The position numbers were made by a program, and so were the translations under genes. Shown here piece by piece: positions 7,747 to 15,482 of a DNA stretch of 39,326 bases. The notes under the pieces were generated by a model that searched no databases, had not been told where the DNA came from, and saw nothing but the letters and a program-made list of their open reading frames with translations. This DNA comes from Metaruminococcus_A gallistercoris (GTDB taxonomy: Bacteria; Bacillota; Clostridia; Oscillospirales; Ruminococcaceae): the NCBI GenBank assembly GCA_904394975.1, contig CAJFNQ010000030.1:1-39326 (forward strand), read 5' to 3'. How positions within the stretch are numbered: the first letter of the stretch is position 1; every line of letters begins with the position of its first letter.

Positions 7747-9198
7747 TCAACGAGTCATTTTGATCTTGGAAAAATCGTGCTCTTCCAGTACTGTGTTAAT
7801 CTCGTCAATTTTATCGAGCTGCAGCAGTTTGTTACGGGCAGCACGCACCTGATTGACCGGCGCGATCGCTGCGGGTCCTGCAATACAGCCGCCCTCACAA
7901 GCCATACCTTCAATGAAATCTTCGGTAAGGCGACCGTTTTTGAGCAACAGGAGCGCCTTTTTGCATTCTTCCGCACCATTGCATTTTACGCATGCAACAG
8001 AGAGTTCAACATCATCCTCCTGCAGCGATTCTGCTACTGCATCAAATACACCGCCGCTCTGGGCGAATTTACGCCCGTAGATGCTGCCCTGATTCGGGAT
8101 TTCGATCTCCTCGAAGCTGATGTTTTGGCTTTCAATCATCGCTGCCAGTTCTTCGAAGGTAAGAACGAAGTCAATGTCATTGCCCGGCGTCATCCCTTCG
8201 GATTTTTTAGCGATACATGGCCCGATGAAAACAATTTTTGCATGACGGTCGACCGATTTGATCCAGCGCGCGGTTGCTACCATCGGAGAAACTGTAGTGG
8301 ACATGCGCGGAATCAGGTCCGGGAAATGTTTCTCAATCATCAAAACAAAAGCAGGGCAGCAGGAAGTCGTCATTTTCTGGCCATTTTCAAAGGCATGACG
8401 AAGTTCCTCGCCTTCATGCTTCGCGACTGCGTCTGCACCGATTGCAACTTCATAAGCTTCACGGAAGCCGAGTTTCTGAATAGCTGCTTTAATCATCGGC
8501 ACTGTTACAGTCGGTCCGAACTGCCCTTCGATTGCCGGCGCAAAGATCGCATAGACGTGTTCGTCCTGCTGGATCAGATTGATGACATCAACAATATACG
8601 AAATGTCTGAAATGGCGCCGAATGGGCAGGAGCGTACACAGTTTCCGCAGCTGATGCATTTTTCCGGCTGAATCGCTGCGATTTTGCTCTGCTGATCCAT
8701 GGTGATGGCGTCAACAGGGCAGCTGCGTTTGCAAGGGCGCACCAGGTCGGCGATTGCGTTATATGGGCAGGCCTTTGCGCACCGTCCACATTCACGGCAT
8801 TTGTCCGGGTCGATGTAAGCGCCTTTACCGGAAATGGAAATTGCGTTAAACGGACAGGCGGCAATACAATATTTCGCCATGCAGCGCTGGCAGTTTTCCG
8901 TCACGCGGAAGCGGTTGATCGGGCATCCTTCGCACGCCGCCTTAATGACATTTACGACGTGGGCTTCTTCACCCGGCTGAGCGGATTTTCCCTGTGTCAG
9001 CCGCACACGGCCGCGGATGATCTCGCGCTCCTTGTAAACACAGCAGCGAAAGCGTGCTACATTTCCGGGAATCAAATCAAACGGGATTTCGTCGAGGTGC
9101 TTTTCCAGCGTGCCCTCATACGCTAATTCTGCAACACGTTTTAAGACGTCGTATTTGATCTGTACTGCATCACTGGTGAAATTTGTAATCTTTGCCAT
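7747..9198 (-). CDS. [FeFe] hydrogenase, group B-like, with N-terminal ferredoxin domains
   Basis: A 483-residue iron hydrogenase that should interconvert protons, electrons and H2 in the cytoplasm. Residues 86-200 hold several [4Fe-4S] motifs, including CQRC...C...C (103-115), CRECGRC...C (134-144) and CISCGNC...C (181-191). The H-cluster domain has L1 TSCCPAF (278-284), L2 GPCIAKK (326-332) and L3 MACEGGC (432-438). All four cluster cysteines and the adjacent proton-transfer cysteine are present. L2 and L3 differ from classic group A (MPCxxK and ACPGGCxxGGGQP) and resemble the poorly characterised group B. An extra cluster, CVKCNGAEEC (403-412), precedes L3. It sits between the PP2C gene and rex. 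The group assignment is from memory of the motifs. Confidence 0.88.
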   Translation of the reverse strand: MAKITNFTSDAVQIKYDVLKRVAELAYEGTLEKHLDEIPFDLIPGNVARFRCCVYKEREIIRGRVRLTQGKSAQPGEEAHVVNVIKAACEGCPINRFRVTENCQRCMAKYCIAACPFNAISISGKGAYIDPDKCRECGRCAKACPYNAIADLVRPCKRSCPVDAITMDQQSKIAAIQPEKCISCGNCVRSCPFGAISDISYIVDVINLIQQDEHVYAIFAPAIEGQFGPTVTVPMIKAAIQKLGFREAYEVAIGADAVAKHEGEELRHAFENGQKMTTSCCPAFVLMIEKHFPDLIPRMSTTVSPMVATARWIKSVDRHAKIVFIGPCIAKKSEGMTPGNDIDFVLTFEELAAMIESQNISFEEIEIPNQGSIYGRKFAQSGGVFDAVAESLQEDDVELSVACVKCNGAEECKKALLLLKNGRLTEDFIEGMACEGGCIAGPAAIAPVNQVRAARNKLLQLDKIDEINTVLEEHDFSKIKMTR

Positions 9199-9217
9199 TT
9201 TACCATCTTTCTGTTCA

Positions 9218-10390
9218 TCAATAATACTTTACGTTTACAATTTTTCCGATTGCACGGAGATTATCGGTCAGCTGATTGACAATATGCTGGCGGATATTCA
9301 GGTCAACCGGCAGGTTCGGGTTCTGGTGGGCGGCGTTAACCGCTTTACCTACAAAGAGGTTTAAGCGGGTACAGTCTTCCAACAGGAGTTTTGCCAGTTT
9401 GGAAGCACCGTTGTCGCGGTCCAGTTCCTTAATGTGGTCATACTCGAAGTCGTTTTTACGGAATTCCGTGAGGATCTCGTTGGTTTTGCTCAAAGTCAGC
9501 ACGCCTTCGGTAACCAAATCCATGCCGTCAATATAACCGATCGGCGGAAGTTCCGGGTCGGTATAATTGATGCTGGTTTTCACCGGACGGTTGAGCAGCC
9601 GGCTGATAATCTGTGCGCTGCTTCCGCCGCAGACAACCCGTTTGCCGCGTTCTGCCATAAAATCATGCAGCAGTTCCGGGTCTTTTTCTTTGCTGCTCGG
9701 CGGACCGGTGAACAGGTTGACCACTTTTTCCGGCAGGATTTTGACTGCGGCTACAGTGGTGTCGTCGCCCGGTTTTCCGGCGTACAGGCTTTCACAAACC
9801 TGAGAAAGTGAAAGAGCCAGGCGCGCAGCCGTTTTTTCCTTTTGCACAACACTTTGCAGATGAGCAGCAGCGTTTTCCCACTGGAAGCCGAAATTGAGCA
9901 CTGCGCCGACGCCCGCGTGAACAACACCGTCGGAGAACAGAACAAAGCTGTCACCGATGGCGGTCTGGAACCGTGCCTCGCGGATGTTTTTAGAGGACAC
10001 GACCCGGTTTTCAAACGGGATTTCCATCAGTTTGTTTCCGCGCAGAAATACGCAGGTTGGATTGTCGAATTCGACCAGATACACTTCGCCGGTGTAAAAA
10101 ATCTGCAGGATGCTGAAGGTTGAGTAGGCAAGGTGCCGCACGTTGCAGATTGGCAGGGTGCTGGCGATCGTATCAACGCAGTCTTCAACCTTCGCTCCGT
10201 TTGAGAGCATGGTGGCGATGATCTTGGAAGTCAGGGTGGAAAGAATGTTTGCCTTTACACCACTGCCCAGTCCATCCGCCAGAACAAGAATTACAAATTC
10301 CGGGGTGCGGATGATCTCCACCCGGTCGCCGCACAGCTCTTCGGTATACTTGTTTAAGCTCTTATAAGCTGTATCGATGTAAATGTTCAA
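9218..10390 (-). CDS. SpoIIE-like PP2C serine phosphatase linked to the sensory hydrogenase
   Basis: A 390-residue protein. The N-terminal half (about 1-215) is a PP2C/SpoIIE phosphatase with LADGLGSG near residue 38, FVLFSDGV near 150 and a terminal GDDTT metal-site motif near 209. The C-terminal half (about 220-390) contains GGSSAQIISRL and is not recognised by me. PP2C genes of this type accompany PAS-containing sensory [FeFe] hydrogenases, so it probably acts on a phosphoprotein in response to that sensor. The start is TTG at 10390, 3 bp after the hydrogenase stop, with GGGGAG at 8-base spacing, implying translational coupling. Confidence 0.85.
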   Translation of the reverse strand: MNIYIDTAYKSLNKYTEELCGDRVEIIRTPEFVILVLADGLGSGVKANILSTLTSKIIATMLSNGAKVEDCVDTIASTLPICNVRHLAYSTFSILQIFYTGEVYLVEFDNPTCVFLRGNKLMEIPFENRVVSSKNIREARFQTAIGDSFVLFSDGVVHAGVGAVLNFGFQWENAAAHLQSVVQKEKTAARLALSLSQVCESLYAGKPGDDTTVAAVKILPEKVVNLFTGPPSSKEKDPELLHDFMAERGKRVVCGGSSAQIISRLLNRPVKTSINYTDPELPPIGYIDGMDLVTEGVLTLSKTNEILTEFRKNDFEYDHIKELDRDNGASKLAKLLLEDCTRLNLFVGKAVNAAHQNPNLPVDLNIRQHIVNQLTDNLRAIGKIVNVKYY

Positions 10391-10393
10391 GGC

Positions 10394-12112
10394 TTAACTC
10401 CCCATCTCGTCATCGTCGTAAACAATCATATCCTTTAATTTGGTCAGCGTTACCTTGGTTTCCGCGGTGGTTTCACCAAGCAGGCTCGCGATCTGCTGAG
10501 CGACACGCATCTGGTTGTCAATAACCTTCTGCGCCATGTCAACCGTATCCACACGAAGTTTGTACATTTTATCCTGCTGTTCTACCTCGTCGGTGATATC
10601 ATTGAAAATACCAATGATGATCTTCTGGTCAGGAACATAGGTGATGTTCTGCAGGGTCACGATGCCGTACTGCGGGTATTCCACCCGTTTGTCGGTAATG
10701 TTTTCATGTGTTTGTGCCACCAGTTCGAAGTAGGAGGTATCAATAAACTCGTACAAGTAGCGGCCAATGCCAAGATAACGTTTGGTTTTAAAGGCTTTTT
10801 CCGCGGCGAGGTTCATCTCCTGAATGACCATATCGGTATCCACCGCAATGATGATATTCGGCGTTTCAGCCAGAATAACGTTGGAGAGGGATTTGGTCAT
10901 CTCGCTCATATAAGGCAGACACATGTAAAGTTTAGCCTTTTTCTGGTAAACGGCAATGGCTTTGTCACGGCAGGAAGGATAACCGCAGAAACCGCAGTTC
11001 TGTTCCTTGTCCGGCGTGTCTTTGCCGATGCTTGCCAGAATCGAGCGGATGGTCGCTTCGTCTGGAATATCATTTTTCTTGGTTTTGTCGATGAAAGCCT
11101 TGTGCATTTCCACATCGGCTTCAATTTTCGGGAACTCCCGGCCGTTTTCCTGCATATAATCGCGGATATCCAGGGTGGCCTGGAACCGGCGGGTACGGTT
11201 GCCGTGAACGGCAGGGCCGTAAACACAGCCGCCCTTGCAGGCATTGGCTTCAATGAGGCAGGGTTCCAGTTCACCGGCCTTCAAAGCTTTGAACAGGTCG
11301 ATGCAGCGGTCAGTACCGTCAATGCTGATGACCTTGCGCCCTTCCAGTGCGCCGCGCTGTTCGAGAGACGCGATGATACCGTCGGTGATCGGGTACATGC
11401 GGTTGATGCCCGGCTGTGCATCTTCAAACGGAGAATCCTCCAGTTCAGAGACAACGATTCCTTCTTTTTCCAGCCAGTTTGCAACCTCATCGAAGGTGAG
11501 AACGGCGTCTACATCGTTCGCATGCATCACATCGTTCGCTTCTTCAATTTTAGCGATGCACGGCCCGATAAATACGACCTTGGTTGCAAGACCAAACCGG
11601 CTTTTCAAAAGGCGGCCGTGGGCAATCATCGGGGTAATGGACGGAAGCATATACGGAATGAGTTCCGGATAATATTTTTCAATCAAATTGTTTACCGTTG
11701 GGCAGCAGGTGGTAATCGCTGTCTGATACTGCTCTGTCTGCAGCAGACGGCAGTATTCATCGGTTACCATGGAAGCGCCTTCCGCGGTTTCTGCAACCGC
11801 ATCAAAGCCCAGCTTTTTCAGCGCGGTTACAAGCTGTGCGGGGCGTTTAAAAGTAAATGAGCCAATAAAGGAAGGTGCGAGAGAAACGATGACTTTTGCA
11901 TCGGATGCGAGAAAAGTAAGTACTTTATCCAGGTCACTGTGAAGCGTTTTGGCGTTCTGAGGGCAAGCCTCCAGACAGTGGCCGCAGAGGATACATTCCT
12001 CCGGCATGATCTCCGCGCGGTCGTCTTTGAAGGTAATGGATTTTACCGGACAGACGCGCAGGCATTTATAACAGTTTTTACAGTTTGCACGTTTTAAACC
12101 AATTACACTCAT
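10394..12112 (-). CDS. hydS: Sensory [FeFe] hydrogenase with PAS domain (HydS type, group C)
   Basis: A 572-residue multidomain protein. Residues 1-55 are a two-cluster ferredoxin (CxxCxxCxxxC twice). Residues 70-330 are the H-cluster domain with L1 TTCCP (134-138), L2 GPCIAK (183-188) and L3 ACKGGC (291-296). An extra Fe-S motif (C373, C376, C381, C398) follows. Residues about 410-510 form a PAS domain, and the protein ends in a helical, acidic tail. This architecture is that of HydS, proposed to sense H2 and signal through a partner phosphatase or kinase. No kinase domain is present. The gene overlaps the upstream thioredoxin-like gene by ATGA. The proton-transfer cysteine beside the L1 ligand is retained, unlike some described HydS proteins. 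Confidence 0.9.
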   Translation of the reverse strand: MSVIGLKRANCKNCYKCLRVCPVKSITFKDDRAEIMPEECILCGHCLEACPQNAKTLHSDLDKVLTFLASDAKVIVSLAPSFIGSFTFKRPAQLVTALKKLGFDAVAETAEGASMVTDEYCRLLQTEQYQTAITTCCPTVNNLIEKYYPELIPYMLPSITPMIAHGRLLKSRFGLATKVVFIGPCIAKIEEANDVMHANDVDAVLTFDEVANWLEKEGIVVSELEDSPFEDAQPGINRMYPITDGIIASLEQRGALEGRKVISIDGTDRCIDLFKALKAGELEPCLIEANACKGGCVYGPAVHGNRTRRFQATLDIRDYMQENGREFPKIEADVEMHKAFIDKTKKNDIPDEATIRSILASIGKDTPDKEQNCGFCGYPSCRDKAIAVYQKKAKLYMCLPYMSEMTKSLSNVILAETPNIIIAVDTDMVIQEMNLAAEKAFKTKRYLGIGRYLYEFIDTSYFELVAQTHENITDKRVEYPQYGIVTLQNITYVPDQKIIIGIFNDITDEVEQQDKMYKLRVDTVDMAQKVIDNQMRVAQQIASLLGETTAETKVTLTKLKDMIVYDDDEMGS

Positions 12113-12357
12113 GGATTCACCTTCTTTAGAATCTGGTTTTCAAAGAATTCATCAACAGATGTTGGCGTGACAGCGAACAGCTCGTCTCCTACCTTGACAC
12201 AGACGCCGTTTTTCGTGCACTCTCCCATGCAGAAAGACCCCTGAAGGTTGACGTCGTTTTCCAGGTGATGAAGCGCCACCAGACGTTCGAGAATCTTGAT
12301 AATATCCCGCGAACCTTTCAAGTGGCAGGAGCTGCCGATACAGATGGTAACGTCCAA
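12109..12357 (-). CDS. Thioredoxin-like [2Fe-2S] ferredoxin (NuoE-like)
   Basis: A protein of about 82 residues with the thioredoxin-like [2Fe-2S] fold of NuoE/HydA-associated ferredoxins. It has CIGSSCHLKG near the N-terminus and CMGECTKNGVCV in the second half, giving the CxxxxC...CxxxC set. It may deliver electrons to, or sense redox for, the hydrogenase encoded next. I chose TTG at 12357 because GGGGAGG lies 9 bases upstream, while the in-frame ATG at 12384 has no ribosome site and would place that GGGGAGG inside the coding region. It is the first gene of the operon and overlaps the next by 4 bp. Confidence 0.82.
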   Translation of the reverse strand: MDVTICIGSSCHLKGSRDIIKILERLVALHHLENDVNLQGSFCMGECTKNGVCVKVGDELFAVTPTSVDEFFENQILKKVNP

Positions 12358-12383
12358 AGCAAAATACCTCCCCAAAAGCAACA

Positions 12384-12401
12384 TTGACAGTTAATTCACA
12401 A
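12384..12401 (-). promoter_or_regulatory. Possible Rex-type operator at the hydrogenase operon promoter
   Basis: An 18-bp stretch just downstream of the -10 box matches the clostridial Rex consensus TTGTTAAn4TTAACAA at 10 of 14 fixed positions on the minus strand. The left half is good, the right half poor. The location and the presence of rex in the operon make it plausible. Confidence 0.3.
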
Positions 12402-12405
12402 CCAC

Positions 12406-12434
12406 ATTATACTATGAGGCTTTTCCGCTGTCAA
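12406..12434 (-). promoter_or_regulatory. Perfect consensus sigma-A promoter of the sensory hydrogenase operon
   Basis: On the minus strand TTGACA (12429-12434), exactly 17 bp, then TATAAT (12406-12411). Both hexamers are perfect consensus, so basal transcription should be strong and control is likely negative. No other clear promoter interrupts the five genes down to rex. Confidence 0.85.
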
Positions 12435-12484
12435 TGTGAAAAACGGGGAAAAAACGGCACCCTTTTTGGGCAGGAAAGCCAAAG

Positions 12485-12520
12485 GCCCGCCTGCTTTGCC
12501 TGAATGCAAAACCGGCGGGC
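12485..12520 (-). terminator. Probable terminator of feoB
   Basis: GCCCGCC (12485-12491) pairs with GGCGGGC (12514-12520), with a further GCTTTGC/GCAAAA-type inner pairing. On the minus strand it is followed by CTTTGGCTTT. It lies about 120 bp after the feoB stop. I see no gene in 12435-12642. Confidence 0.6.
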
Positions 12521-12642
12521 GGGATGGTTGGACAAAAAGCAAAAAAACAGTTTTTTACTGAATCGTTTCGGCTTTTTGTATCCAAAACAGAGCATGTTAA
12601 AGCTGTGGATAAAGAAATTTTTTATATTGAAAACGGCTTGGT

Positions 12643-14790
12643 TTAAAAGCCGAACAAGTGCGCCGTATTTGCCACGATCATACAGACGATAACTCCCAGC
12701 GCAGTGGGCAGCAGAAATGAAATCGCAGTCCATTTGATGCTGTGGGTTTCTTTGTGTATGGTCAGGCAGGTAGTTGCACAGGGAAAGTGCAAAAGAGAAA
12801 ACAGCATAGTGCACAGGGCGGTCACGGGAGTCCATCCGTTTGCGACAAGCAGTTCACGCAGGGCGTTCAAATCGGTCATTTCAATCATGCTGCCGTTGGC
12901 GAGATAAGCCATGATGATGAGCGGCAAAACGATCTCATTTGCGGGAAATCCAAGCAGGAAAGCCACAAGAATCACGCCGTCCAAACCAATGAAACGCCCG
13001 AACGGGTCCAGAAAGGAAGCGCAGTGAGCAAGCAGACTGGCGTCATTGACTGTAGTATTGGCCATAAGCCAAATAATAAGGCCGGCCGGCGCCGCTACAG
13101 TTACTGCGCGGCCCAGAACAAACAGTGTGCGGTCAAAAATGGAACGAACCAATACTTTTCCAATCTGCGGGCGGCGGTAAGGGGGTAATTCCAATGTAAA
13201 AGAAGACGGCATTCCTTTTAGAAGAGTGGCGGAAAGAAGTCGGGAGATAAGCAGGGTAGAGGCTACTCCAAGCACGAGGATTGCCAGAAGCCATAGAGCA
13301 GAAATAACCGACTGCAGCGGCAGCAGAACACCTCCCACAAAAAACAGACTGATAAGCGTAATCAATGTGGGGAACCGTCCGTTACAAGGCATGAAACAAT
13401 TGGTGATGGTGGCGATCAAACGTTCTCTGGGGGAATCAATGATTCGGCACCCCACCACGCCGCAGGCGTTGCATCCAAGTCCCATGCACATGGTGAGTGC
13501 CTGTTTTCCGTGAGTGCGGGCCTTTTGAAAAAAACGGTCCATGTTGAAGGCGATTCGCGGAAGATAACCGGAATCTTCAAGCAGGGTAAAAAGAGGAAAA
13601 AAGATTGCCATGGGTGGCAGCATTACCGAAACGACCCATGCAAGGGTACGGTACATTCCTTCCACGAAAAGTCCGCGTGTCCATTCCGGAGCGTTCATGG
13701 CGATAAACCATTCAGATAGCCGGTCTTCTACCCGGAAAAGGGCAGTGGAAAGTAAATCGGACGGATAATTCGCTCCGGCAATGGTAATCCAGAAGATTCC
13801 GCCCAGCAGGAGCAGCATGATTGGAATACCAGTCACTTTGGATGTAAAAAGACGATCCAGCTTACGGTCATGCGCGCTGTAATTTCCTTTTGGAAGTGTC
13901 ACGGCAAACCGGCTGATTCGTTCAGCCCTCTCCACAAGACAGGCTACAATGTGGTCCCGGAAGCTTTCCGGTGTGAATCCTGCGCCGGAAAGAAGCCGCC
14001 AGCCTTCTTTTACCGCCTGCTGCACTTCCTCTTTTTGCAGAAGATCAATCCCCAGAAAATTTGTCATTCCGGTTTGAAGGCTGTGGTCGGCATCCAGCAG
14101 CTTTAAACCCACCCAGCGAGGGTTAAGTCGCCCATGTACGAGCGGGGCGACAGCACTTTCCACTACGGCGAGTGCCTGTTCTGCTGCCGCTCCGTAATCG
14201 ACAGATATTGGGCTGGTTGTTTTTTCCCCCGATGTGACTGCGGCCACTGTTTCCATCAGTTCTTCCAGCCCTTTGCCTGCCCGCGCGCTCGCTCCCACAA
14301 CCGGAATACCGAGCTGACAGGAAAGTTCATCTAAGTCAATGCGAATCTGCTTTTTTGCGGCTTCGTCCAGAAGATTCACACAAAGTATGGTATTCGGTGT
14401 GATCTCCATTGTTTGCAAAAGCAGGTTGAGATTACGCTCCAGGCAGGTCGCGTCTGCGACCACAATGGTTGCGTCCGGCTCTCCAAAACAGAGAAAGTCC
14501 CGCGCGACCTCTTCTTCTGCGGAATTGGCCATCAGCGAGTATGTACCGGGTATATCCACCATGATATAACGCGTTCCGTTTCGTTCGTATTCTCCTTGCG
14601 CGTTGGTCACCGTTTTTCCCGGCCAGTTTCCGGTGTGCTGTTTCATACCGGTCAACGCGTTGAACACGGTGCTTTTTCCAACGTTCGGATTTCCAGCAAG
14701 AGCGATGACACGGTCGTTCGGACTGTTTTTGTGTATGACCAGTGTTTCTCCCACGGCCGAAATACCGGTCGATTTTCTGGTAAGGCCCAT
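12643..14790 (-). CDS. feoB: Ferrous iron transport protein B
   Basis: FeoB imports Fe2+ across the cytoplasmic membrane. The 715-residue protein has an N-terminal GTPase domain with G1 GNPNVGKS (33-40), the switch region HTGNWPGKTV, G3 DIPGTYSL and G4-like NLLDE. A helical guanine-dissociation-inhibitor-like region follows, then two Gate-type membrane halves with many hydrophobic segments. The first Gate half carries the family cysteine motif GLGCNACGVVGCR. GGAGG precedes the ATG by 9 bases. It is downstream of feoA but separated by a 338-bp structured spacer. In this anaerobe it probably supplies iron for Fe-S and H-cluster assembly. Confidence 0.95.
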   Translation of the reverse strand: MGLTRKSTGISAVGETLVIHKNSPNDRVIALAGNPNVGKSTVFNALTGMKQHTGNWPGKTVTNAQGEYERNGTRYIMVDIPGTYSLMANSAEEEVARDFLCFGEPDATIVVADATCLERNLNLLLQTMEITPNTILCVNLLDEAAKKQIRIDLDELSCQLGIPVVGASARAGKGLEELMETVAAVTSGEKTTSPISVDYGAAAEQALAVVESAVAPLVHGRLNPRWVGLKLLDADHSLQTGMTNFLGIDLLQKEEVQQAVKEGWRLLSGAGFTPESFRDHIVACLVERAERISRFAVTLPKGNYSAHDRKLDRLFTSKVTGIPIMLLLLGGIFWITIAGANYPSDLLSTALFRVEDRLSEWFIAMNAPEWTRGLFVEGMYRTLAWVVSVMLPPMAIFFPLFTLLEDSGYLPRIAFNMDRFFQKARTHGKQALTMCMGLGCNACGVVGCRIIDSPRERLIATITNCFMPCNGRFPTLITLISLFFVGGVLLPLQSVISALWLLAILVLGVASTLLISRLLSATLLKGMPSSFTLELPPYRRPQIGKVLVRSIFDRTLFVLGRAVTVAAPAGLIIWLMANTTVNDASLLAHCASFLDPFGRFIGLDGVILVAFLLGFPANEIVLPLIIMAYLANGSMIEMTDLNALRELLVANGWTPVTALCTMLFSLLHFPCATTCLTIHKETHSIKWTAISFLLPTALGVIVCMIVANTAHLFGF

Positions 14791-15128
14791 AAAAATGATC
14801 CTCCTTGCCTCGTTTGAATTTTGGCGGTGCTGTTGAATGCAGAACAGCGGTTTTTATAAAGCATTCGGCCGCAGATTGGTCGGAAGGCAGTGCTGTGAAG
14901 TTCTGTAATATATAAAAGTATATTTGCGGCGGATTTTTTAAAAAGGTTTAATCATTCGGCGGGTATGCCTCAAACACCCAAAACAAACAGCGAAAGCTGG
15001 GAAAAGCCTTCGCCGTTTATCGGTGTTGAAACAGGAATCATTCCGGCTTTGGTACAGCAGGTTGATCTGCTGTGTTATGAGACCGGTTTTTATTGATTCC
15101 TGCAATTTTTTGAAAATATTTACCGCGG
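14791..15128 (-). other. Structured feoA-feoB spacer, candidate attenuator
   Basis: No gene is seen in these 338 bp. Reading from feoA, the RNA would form a three-tier hairpin: outer arms 15094-15102 with 15032-15040 (9 bp perfect), CCGG at 15083-15086 with CCGG at 15043-15046, and inner arms 15067-15073 with 15054-15060 (7 bp perfect). A second stem follows (15009-15017 with 14986-14994), ending in TTTGTTTT, which resembles an intrinsic terminator. This could make feoB expression conditional. Confidence 0.5.
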
Positions 15129-15371
15129 TCAGCAGCCGTTTACAATAATTTTTTGAGCGTCTTCTGTTCGCAGAGCAATGACCGCCCCTCGGATAAAATA
15201 CGCGACCGGATCGCCGGAAGGGCTTTTTTGCAAAGCTTTGACGCGAGTCCCTTTCACCAGTCCCAGATCGAGCATTCTTCTGCGCTCGGATGTATGTGTG
15301 ATTAATTCCTCAACGACAGCTTCCTGCCCGATCGGCAGCTGGTTTAAGGGACGGGGAGAGTGATCTATCAT
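15129..15371 (-). CDS. feoA: FeoA-domain protein
   Basis: An 80-residue SH3-like cytoplasmic protein that assists FeoB. It shows the FeoA pattern: PLNQLPIGQEAVVEEL at the start, RRRMLDLGLVKGTRV in the middle and a closing strand with RGAVIALRTEDAQKI. Length is normal. AAAGGAGTT lies upstream of the ATG. It is divergent from a DtxR-family regulator, with a candidate iron box between them. The last codons run into the structured spacer before feoB. Confidence 0.92.
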   Translation of the reverse strand: MIDHSPRPLNQLPIGQEAVVEELITHTSERRRMLDLGLVKGTRVKALQKSPSGDPVAYFIRGAVIALRTEDAQKIIVNGC

Positions 15372-15405
15372 GAAAAAAAGAACTCCTTTTCTTTTTGTGT
15401 TCGGA

Positions 15406-15424
15406 AAAAGTTTCCCTAAGCTAA
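15406..15424. promoter_or_regulatory. Candidate DtxR/IdeR-type operator between feoA and the regulator
   Basis: Read on the minus strand, this 19-bp site matches the DtxR-family consensus TTAGGTTAGGCTAACCTAA at 13 of 19 positions, with the left half strongest. It lies about 35 bp upstream of feoA and 58 bp upstream of the regulator, the place expected for a shared iron-responsive operator. The function is inferred. Confidence 0.45.
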
Positions 15425-15482
15425 TCTATGTGGTAAGAGGCGGAAAGGTGACATATATTGTAGAGAAACTGGGGGTGGATGA

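Noticed and set aside
10706..11860. A 384-codon open frame on the + strand inside the HydS gene
   Set aside because: It is antisense to a protein with intact Fe-S, H-cluster and PAS motifs, has no ribosome site, and its translation resembles no family. The same holds for antisense frames at 2307-3632, 7777-8610, 19112-20032, 19863-20750, 24984-25670, 25830-26525, 26560-27513 and 31276-32178.
12384..12412. A + strand TTGACA with a TTATAC-like -10 upstream of the hydrogenase operon
   Set aside because: It points into the convergent feoB terminator region with no gene to read. The minus-strand promoter at the same place is perfect and has a gene.
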